Assembly (NCBI GenBank): GCA_946415665.1
Contig: CAMKTI010000021.1
Coordinates: 1 to 17,760 of the forward strand
DNA length: 17,760 nucleotides
DNA from: an uncultured Clostridia bacterium
GTDB lineage: Bacteria > Bacillota > Clostridia > Lachnospirales > CAMVHY01
Direction: 5' to 3'
This document shows positions 1-9,500 of the stretch, piece by piece (the stretch's first letter is position 1; each line of letters opens with the position of its first letter). The notes beneath the pieces are model-generated. The model was given only the letters and a program-made list of their open reading frames with translations, had not been told where the DNA came from and made no database searches. Position numbers and translations under genes: made by a program.

Positions 1-1
1 A

Positions 2-226
2 TGCAAGTACTACATGATTATGGATAATACTCCCTAGCATAAAAAAGCAAAGCGTTTTATAAATGATCAGGTCGCGTTCGTGTACCTTCCGCCATATTCT
101 CCGGATCTAAATCCGATAGAACAAGTGTGGCGTGTCACAAGACGTGAAGCCAAGTATAATCGATTCTTTGCAGACATAAAAGAGTTTGAGAAAGCATTAG
201 ACTTGTATTATGAAATATATGCTTAA
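2..226 (+). pseudogene. IS630-family transposase, C-terminal remnant with in-frame stop
   Basis: The plus-strand frame ending at TAA 224-226 encodes the C-terminal part of a DDE transposase of the IS630 family (cut-and-paste transposition). It contains MDNTP then a stop, then HKKAKRF, and 20-odd residues later the hallmark PPYSPDLNPIEQVW followed by a basic helical tail (TRREAKYNRFFADIKEF). In the family the segment reads roughly MDNAPWH, so the TAG at 35-37 stands where the conserved Trp (TGG) is expected; a single G-to-A change explains it. The PYSPDLNPIE motif carries the last catalytic acidic residue and is intact. The 5' part lies outside the window. I read this as an inactivated copy or remnant. 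A functional truncated product is unlikely because the first catalytic Asp would be upstream of the stop. Confidence 0.88.
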
Positions 227-378
227 CCCTATGAATAACTGACGTTGTTATGATCATTTCATTTTTTTAGTGAGCAATCGGCATAAGTCAATGTCGTTTA
301 CTATAGTTGTATTTTGTGTTTACAAAAAATATTTTGTTTAATTTATTTGACGATCTATATTTTTTTTAATACAAAGTA
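227..378. other. Spacer between IS630 remnant and giant gene promoter
   Basis: This noncoding AT-rich stretch should include the right end of the IS630 element, but the other end is outside the window, so its inverted repeat cannot be located. A second, weaker promoter-like pair (TTGACG at 347-352, TACAAA at 370-375, 17-bp spacer) overlaps the region just upstream of the main promoter. No ORF or RNA gene is seen. Confidence 0.5.
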
Positions 379-407
379 TTGACAAGAAATATTTTTTGTT
401 TTATCAT
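379..407 (+). promoter_or_regulatory. Sigma70-type promoter of the 3316-aa giant gene
   Basis: A perfect -35 TTGACA (379-384) and a -10 TATCAT (402-407) are separated by exactly 17 bp. Transcription would start near 413-416. This leaves an untranslated leader of about 95 nt before the ATG at 510, but only about 8 nt before the other possible ATG at 423, which helps choose the start codon. Confidence 0.75.
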
Positions 408-497
408 AAATAGCGTGGAGCGATGATTAGAATCATCAAGAAATTCAAACATATCGAAAATAAATGTAGTTATGTTTTGCATTTACAAAAAAAATAT

Positions 498-504
498 GAG
501 GTGA
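498..504 (+). promoter_or_regulatory. Shine-Dalgarno site that decides the start of the giant gene
   Basis: GAGGTGA matches the usual anti-Shine-Dalgarno sequence almost perfectly and lies 5 nt before ATG 510. The upstream in-frame ATG 423 has only a GGAG 2 nt away, which is too close for normal initiation. Confidence 0.75.
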
Positions 505-509
505 TTGAT

Positions 510-3500
510 ATGGAAAATAAAATTGATAAAAAAAAATTTGGTACAAATGCGATTATCTCAAGAGATAATCTGGGATTTTTGTTTGTAAATCCATATTTGC
601 AGGTATCGAAATATGGCGAATTCATTGTTGCTACAAATAACACGTGTAACACTTATGATGCAGTTGTTGGCGGTGATTATAATAAAGATTTTTATACTGA
701 ACTTATAACTGACCTTGAGAAAATCAAAGAGGAATTTGATGCCTTTCATACACAAGATCATGATGAAGAGGAAGCAAAAAAAAGATTGATAGCATTTTGC
801 AACTCATTAAAAGAATTTATGGAACATAATCAAGACGCGAATGCATCAACAAAAATAATTTTTCCCTCGTATGGAAACAACGATAATATATTGCTCGATT
901 TAAGCAATTGTTTACCATATGAATTTAAAGGTTTTGCTTTTCCGTTTAGTGGACACAAAGATAACGACAGTTATGGCTTAATAAAAGACAGACAAAAAAT
1001 GAATGTTGCGGATTTGTACGGTTTGGGTAAAATTGATTTTAAAAATGGCTCGAAATTGGTTTCTTGGCTACCAACAGGAACGAATTTAGGTGAATTTATT
1101 GGTTCGTTAAAATCACTTTTAAAAAATGCCGGATATTCGTTTACAAATGATAAAGAATATTATGGAGTTTATATCATTCAATCGCTTATGAATATTATTT
1201 TTGCGAGCAATGCATATTTGCCATTAAGCGAGATGAACAAAATTGTTAATAATTATATGCAGGTTGTAAACGGTGTATTTGCAGAACAGAAAGATTTATT
1301 TAATGAGTTTAAGAATATGTTGGAAGAATTGAAAAAAAATGAAGGTGAAAATAACAAACAAGATAAAATAACTGAAAACAGAGATTTTTATTTTGTTAAA
1401 TTTTTATTCAAAAAAATTTGTATTGGGACTAGTTTGGAAAAGATTGATCTAGATACAGAAGAAAATAAAACAAAATATTTTGAACTAGTTATTGGAATAT
1501 GTAATTTTCTTTGCGGCGCAGATCATGCAAATCAAGTATTAGTGCTTCAAAAGCAAAATTCAGTAAATTCAACTTTTGGCAACGGAATTATATTAAAAAA
1601 TAAAAATTTATACGTGCCGTTTTATAAGATATTGCAACGATTTAGTAAGTCGGAAAAATTTATGGGCAACGACAATAAATTTTATGTAGGCAAAAATTCT
1701 GATGAAAGTAAAGCGTTTAGACAAAATTTAACGTTTATGATTAATTTGTCGGGAAAACTTAGGCATACTAAAACAGAATTTGATTTATCAAAAACGAAAT
1801 CTCAAAAGGAATATAAATTTGGTTGTCAGCAAAATGCCAAAGGAGATTATTTAAATCCGATAAATTATGATACTGATATAAATGCCAAAAAGCTTATAAA
1901 TTTAACTAAGCAAATTATTAAGTTTGAAAAAGATGTTGTCGAAAGCAGAATTGACTTAGCAACTCTGGTAGGATATTTGCTTGACGGACGGTATTTTGGA
2001 TGTATTCCAGGTTTTGATTCTGAGTGCATAAAAAAAATTATTGAAAATGAAAAATTAATGAATGAATTTTTTGAAGGCGTTAAAACTAGAAAACGTGGAC
2101 CTCGTTGCTGCAAAGCATATAAAATTTTTGTTAACGAGTATTTTGATTTTATTACAGACAGTAAATTTATAGATCAAGAATATTTGGAAGACGAAAATTT
2201 AGCAAAGTTTTTTTTGCGACCTGAAAATAATGAAAAAATTATGGAACTTGAGCCTAAAAAGATTTTGGAGTTGAATTTGATTTCAAAATTGGATGTTAAT
2301 GTTTTAAATAAATTTTTACGTGGAAGCAATGAAGATAGAAAAAAAATTAATGGAGTATTGAAATTATGTGTTAATCGTTTAGAATCAGAAAAATTAAGCA
2401 ACTTAGATTTTGGTAAGCTAGATTCTGAGATCATTGAAGCAATTATTTTATTTAAAGATCAGATTCTATCGAAAGATATTGTCAAAAATATTGATTTTAA
2501 ATTGCTATCATTGGGAGCACAAGTAAAATTATTTAATTGGATGGCTAAGAATAAGTTTGATAGTTTTACAAAAGAACATCTGGAACAAATAGATAGCGAT
2601 GTTTTTACTGATAAATCTATTAGTATTGAAGATCTTGGGCATTTTTGTACTATTTTGTATAGTAAGTTTGATGAATTCAATAGATTTGACATTTTGAACA
2701 AATTGCCTGTTGATTTGTTATTGCTTTATGGTCAAATATTCCTAGACTATGGAGAGGAGAGCGATTTTATACGGTTTTTAGAAAAAAAGATTGATCGTAA
2801 TACACATATCAAAGTCAAAGTATGTTCAAAATTATCAAACGATCAAATTTTATCGATTGGTTCATTTTTAACTGGGTCGATAAAATCAAACAAATTTGAA
2901 CAGGGGGAATCCGTATTCAAACAACTAAACTCAGAGATTATAAATAATCCTGTTAAAACAAGTGTTTACGATTTTGCTGATAGATTTTATGGCAAGACTA
3001 ATAATAATACGGATATAAAAAGAGTGCCACTTAATTTGCTGTTGTGGCTTAAACAAACAAGGAAACTTGATAAAAAACAATTTAGCGACGTCATAAAATA
3101 TATTTTCGATAATCATAAAAATTTTCGCCTATATGCTTTTACGATTTTAGAGTTTGTTTTGTCCGATGAAGTTCATGCAGGTTTTCAAAACAAAAAAAAT
3201 GTTTTGGAAGAAATAAAACAAATTATCAAAGAGGCGTTGGATTGGAGTAATTTAGAAAGTAGAAAAAAAATAATAAAAAATTATTTTTCGTGTATTGATG
3301 ATATCAATAAATTTATTGATTGTATTGAGTATATCGATATCACCCGTGATAAATACAAAAATTCATTGATAAGTATGTATAAATCTTTTTTAAATAATCT
3401 GGTCGCAAAATATAGCGATGATTTGGAAAAAGAGCATGTTGAACAAATACCGTTTTATTATTTAGAAAAGAAAAATATAGAAATACTTTGTATCAAATAT

Positions 3501-6500
3501 CCGAGATATATCAAGGAAAGCAATTTTTCTGCGCTGACTAAAAAATTTAATTCTATATCGAAATATTCTAGATACATCAGCGATCAAGAATACACAACTT
3601 TTGTTTCTGTTTTGGATAAATTTGCCGGTGTAGCTATGGCTTACGAAAAAAATAAAGATAACAATAATAAAATATTTAATGAGATAGATGCTAATTATAT
3701 AAATCACATCGAAACAAATATGAATAAAATTCGCAATGGTTATTATGTACAAAATGATTTGGTGTTGGAAAAAGTCAGAACAGATTTAGAAAAATATAAT
3801 GTATCGAAAGAAAAATTGACAAATCAGTCTCTTGTTTGTAATATATTTAAATCTTTGATTGATAAAAGTACAACTGTCGAAGATTTTATTGATCAAGATG
3901 ATAAAAATTTTGACAAAAACAAGTTAGAGACAATATTAAAAGACAAGAATTATGATGGATTTGAAAAAATGTTTTTGCAGGTTATAAAAAAAGATTGGCA
4001 AGAAAAAGATTTTAAAACATTTGCGGAAAAATATAATTTGTTAAAACATATTGGCAATGATAGTAAGCATATAGAAAAAATAGTTAACTTATATGTGGAT
4101 TTTCGAGAAAAAAAATTAAGCGAACAAGAATTTATGGTAAAACATTGCCTTAATTATAAATGGTTGAACGATGATGAGAAAGGTGAAATTTATAAAACTT
4201 TGGCAAATGTCAAAAATGAAAAACTGTTTCCGTTAGATAATGGTAATCAATATACCGACCTAAATAAATATAATTGTTTGTGTTTTCGATTAATGCAAAA
4301 TTTTGATTATGTAAAAAGTGATAATGCGAAAAAGGAAATTATCGGTTTTTTGATGTCAAATATAAAGCTTATAAATAGCGATGTGGACGTGATTATTGGC
4401 GATGATACTTGGAAAAAGTTTGTACAAAATAAGTTTGATGGTAAGGGTGAAGAAGTTAAAAAATATTTGGCTGAGATCAAGGATTTTGTATCGCGTATCA
4501 ATCTTATCTTTCCCAGTGTAAAATCTGGGTATAATACAACCGATAATAGTAATCACTGGATTGAAAAAATTTTATTTGGAGACAGTAACGATAATGCAAT
4601 TAGTAAATTACGGCAGTTGTCTGTTGTTTATGATGACTATCAAAAAAGCAAGAAAGAAAGCGACAAGAAAGAAAGCGACAAGAAAGAAAGCGATTGGATA
4701 GATTTTTCTGAGGTTCATATATTAAAATATATTTCAGAACCGAGAATCGAACAATATGTCAAGAATAAAAACCGGGATAAACAGTTCGCATTTGCTTCGG
4801 CAGCGAATGATGGATTAAAAACTTTGCTGACGGAATTCTGTCGTGGTTTGAATGTAAATTATGCCGGTGATCCGAAAAAAAATAAATTGCAAGATGTATT
4901 TTCGAAATTAATGGAAGAAAAGAAAAAACTAGTTAAAGATCTAAATAAAAACCTTTTTCGCTCACTTAAAAAAGATTCTGAAGCTAATAATTTCAATGAT
5001 TATTTTTGTCAATTCCTTTCGATGTTGAAGAGTGCAAAAATTACAAATGATAAAAGTAGTAAGTGTAACGAATTAAATGCAAAGTTAGTGAATTTAAAAG
5101 CAAAATATAAAGTTGAATATGAAAAGATAACTAATATAAATCAGTTTGGAGTTTCTGTTGATTTCTTTTTGCAGTTAATAGAAGACATAGAATTCTTGAT
5201 GAAAAAATGTGATCTACAAGATAACAATATTCTAAAGAATATGATTGACAATATCGAAACACTAAAATTTGAATATTATCTTGCTTCTTTTTTAAAGTTA
5301 TTGTTGGATTATTCTAAACTCACATCACAGCAATATAAGCAACTTATAGATAAAAACAATAAGAATAAAATATTGGATGAAAAAGAGCTTTGTGAGCTAC
5401 AAGACAAATTGAAAAAAATTTATACGAAATACAAAGAATATAAGAATCAGCTTTTTTCTCTAGATAACTTATTAAGCATTAAAGATGATTTTACGAACGA
5501 TTTTAATATAGCTAATCCAATAATAAAAAATATATCGTCGTGTTTTAGTAAAAATAAAAAGAGATCTTGTGAAATTTTGGATGTGATTTTTGACGATTTT
5601 GTAAAACCAGATGGAATAATAAGATATAGATTAGACAATTATGAAAAGATTTTGACACAAGAAAAGTTTCTTGAGTTCGCTTATAAAAATAGAATTTGTT
5701 CTGACATACAAATTAAAGATAACGGCATAATAAATTTTTGTAATGATGATTTGCAAGTTTATATCCCTGGTTTTGTTGTAAAATATCTACCAATTATGTT
5801 AGCTTGCAATAAGTCAATAAAACATGGTTTAATTCGTGAAGAAAATGCCATAATCGAAAATTTGTATCTTATTGCTAAAGATAAGGATAAGAGTTATCTC
5901 GAAGATATTTTGTGCAAAAATATTAAGGATAATAAAAAATTAGCACAGATAATGGAAAAAATATCTTTTGATCGGGCAAAAGATATCGATAGCGATAATT
6001 ATAAAAATGGATTTTTATGGGATAATATTGTTAATGTTGGTGAAAAAAGCAAGCAACAGACAGATTTTCGGAAGTTTCTAAGGACGCAATTATTAAGTTT
6101 ACTGGGTTATAATAGTACCGGAAAAATAAAAACAGGCAAAGACGATAATAAAGGCACCTTAATGGAATATCCTAAAATGACAGACGATGTTCACAACCAA
6201 GAAGATATTTATGGTTTTATTTTGGCCGATTTTTCTTTTATTAGCCTAGTAAATTCGTGCACCAAGAACAAGATGGGTGAAAATTTTGACATAACCGAAA
6301 AGCTTGAAGAATTGACAACAAACATTCGAAACAGACTTAAAACAATATTAAATTATGTTGACAATAAAGATAACAAACAGTCAAAAGAAACATTGTCTAA
6401 GATTAAAGATAAGGATAAAGATAAGTTGGACTTAGACCTTAATGAATTAATTGCAAGGGGATTTTTGCGTTTACAATCATATGGATGTTTAAAGACTGAT

Positions 6501-9500
6501 TTTCTAAGCGATAATAACAGTGTTATTTTATATGAAAAAATAATCTCTATGTTGGCGAGATGCTCTTCGGTTAAAGAATTTCGAGAGAAAAAATTTAATA
6601 ATGTACAAGAAATTAAGGATTGGATTCAAAATTCTTCTTTGAGATATTTTGTTCCATTGCGATTGTGGAACGAATCAGTTTTGTTTCCAAACTATGACAT
6701 CTTTTTTGATAAAATTTTTATGCATATACTAGATAGAAAAGGCAATATTCCAGTATTGGATATTTTGAAGAATTTATATGATCCAGATGCATATGAAAAC
6801 AAGAGGATATATCCATGCAAAATTAGTACTAATAATTTAATTGAATTATTTAACAAATTAGCTGATGAAACTAAATCGGATAATCTAGAAAGTAACATGC
6901 AAATTTTACAACGGGGATTTTTGGATCCGAGCTTATGCTATAAAACCGATAAAAACGATCAAGGAAATCGTCTAATCGAAGCAATAAACAAGGTTTTTAC
7001 AAATGGAAATATATTTGATGAACATCGACATTTTAGATCTTTATATTATGCGCAACTTTGGTTGTCATTTTTTCTTTCGAGCCATCTAGGTTTAATTTGC
7101 ACAACAATTATGGATAATTTTTGTTCTCATATTAACTTCGATAAAATTTCGATAGATGATATCATTAGTTTGTGGTATCAAAAAGAACGTAATGAACTTA
7201 ATGGACTTACGAACTACTGGAGATTTATATTCCTTAGGCCGTTGATAAGTAAAATAAATAAACAAATAAAAAGTTCTGCACAAACCAATATTGATTCTAT
7301 CAAAAAATTTATTCAGTTTTTGTGTGATACAGATTGCATTATGTCAGATAAATTTGACAATAGCATTTGCTTTTCCCTTTTTGATAAGATAATCGAAATT
7401 ACTAATAACAATGTTCCTAAAAATCATGAAGGCAAGGATGCATCAGAAATAGATAAGTTAATCAAAAATTTTGATTCTATCGATACTGTTTTATCACAGA
7501 TAAATGCTAATGAAGAATGTAAAACTAAGTTAAACCAACTACCGGCTGAATATACTTTGGATTATATATCGCGTTGTAATTCTGTAAATGAGCTAAAAAA
7601 ACTTTTAGGGTTTATAAAACAAAAAAACGGTAATAAATTTTCTATTATATCATTAAACAATAAAGATAAAGACAACAAACATGTTAATATTGCTGATTGT
7701 GGAATTTTGAAAGATATGTTTAATAAGTTGAAAGATTTTGCTTCGAATAAAAAAAATCCTGTGGAACAAGTCTTTGACAGTGATATTTTTATGTTGATTG
7801 TGGATTTTCTGGGTAATCTTAAATTTAAAGAACCACTATCCGATAAAGATATTAATTCTATCCAAAATGTTATTGTTGGTTTGTGTCCAAAAGAATTTGA
7901 AAGCGTGGAACAATTTAATATTTATGTAAGTGCTATAAAACAATCATTTTTAACAAATGAAATCTATCCAAAACTCTATCAGAAAATTTTAAAAAAGTTA
8001 TTGTTCGGTACTGAAAAATTATCAATATTTGATGTGATATATATTTTGGATTTAGATAATGGTCTTGATTTCTGTAATTCTTATGTTAATAATAATGACA
8101 CTGAACTTCGCAAGATATGGTCTGATTTTGTTAGAAAATGCAATGAACAAATTGAAAAAGAACTAAAAGAAGGACAAGAACTAAAAGTCAAACAAATATT
8201 AACAAAGCCAGAGGACAGATTTAATATCCTGCTAAATTCTGATTTGTTAAAATCAAGTTTTATGCGAGCTATTGAAACAGGCGACATTAGTTATGTAAAA
8301 AACTTGTTGCAGCGTTTGCCTGCGATAAAAAATATTAGTGGTGTGTTTGATAAAAAAGGTGATTTAGAAAAATATTTTAATGAGATTTGGAAACCTATTC
8401 TAGATTCTGATTATTTATGGCAAACTCACGGTGATGTGGAGAAAAAAAATTATTTAAAGGCAAACGCTGGTTGGCTTAGAAAAATATTTATCGAGGATGT
8501 ATTATGCAAGCAAGAAAATGAAACATTTATTTTAGATGTTTTAGATTTTGCTGTGAAGATTCCAACAGATGAAAATAAAAAATACGAAAAAGTTGAAATT
8601 AAAAAAGATGTGACAGACAAAATTTGTGAGTTTTGTACTAAAGTGAATGATAAAAACTTGGCAAAACAGGGTTTAGACGTTTTAAATGCGCTCTTTAAAT
8701 CAAATAGTTTGTATGAACCTAAGGAAGAAAATAAATTGATGCACAAAGTATTTGTAAAAACGTTGAATATACCGGAAATAAATAGTAAAGATGATATAGA
8801 TAAATTTTTGGATTCCCTTGAAGAGAAACTAGATGAATATAAAGAGTATAATCTGATTAAAGATGAAAATATTTTGATAGAGATTTTTAAAGCCAGGGGA
8901 AAAAATGTAACAATATCTCAAATGTTCAAATTCATTAATGACTGCAAACATAGCAAGGTTCTATTAGCTCAAAGTAGTATTAAATTTTTTGAATATCTGA
9001 TAGCGGATTTGGAAAATAATAATTTTTATTTACAATCTGACGACATCGGAATGTTGTGCAAATTATTAGATGCGGCTAATTCTAAATATAGAGGAGAGAA
9101 TGGTGGGCATGGCATAGGTAATGACACACAAAATTATCAAAAGTTAAAACCGTTGGTTAATAATTTGGCTGACGGTTGTATACATGATATTAAGCAATTT
9201 GAAATTATAACAAAATATTGTACAAATGGTGACTATAACAGAAGCTGTTTTTTGGATTATGACATTGCTGATATGATACTCTTAAGAAAAAAAGTTAACG
9301 AGCAATTAATCGAAAGTAATATTTCTGGTATCGCTGAAACAACAGCAAAGTATATTCAATGCACGCACAATCAAGAAAATGTAGAAGAACAGACACCTGC
9401 TAAACTTTTTGATTTGTTGCTGGATGGTTTTATGACCAGCAATCTTGATTCGACGTTCTATGAAAATAAATATATAAGAAAACAACTGATAGCAAATTTT

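Noticed and set aside
35..37. TAG in the IS630 frame as a sign of a changed genetic code
   Set aside because: The 3316-aa gene itself ends in TAG just before a terminator, and Trp is coded by TGG throughout, so the standard bacterial code applies.
423..509. 29-codon N-terminal extension of the plus-strand giant gene
   Set aside because: The predicted transcription start is only about 8 nt upstream and GGAG is 2 nt from the ATG; the start at 510 has a near-perfect Shine-Dalgarno site.
6105..6125. Walker A-like GYNSTGK in the 3316-aa protein
   Set aside because: It fits GxxxxGK, but the next residue is Ile instead of Ser/Thr, there is no hydrophobic strand and no Walker B motif nearby, and one such match is expected by chance in a protein this long.
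7041..7109. Possible internal transmembrane helix, residues 2178-2200
   Set aside because: The stretch has polar residues, a His and two Ser in its middle, and no flanking charges typical of a membrane helix; it is more likely a buried amphipathic helix.
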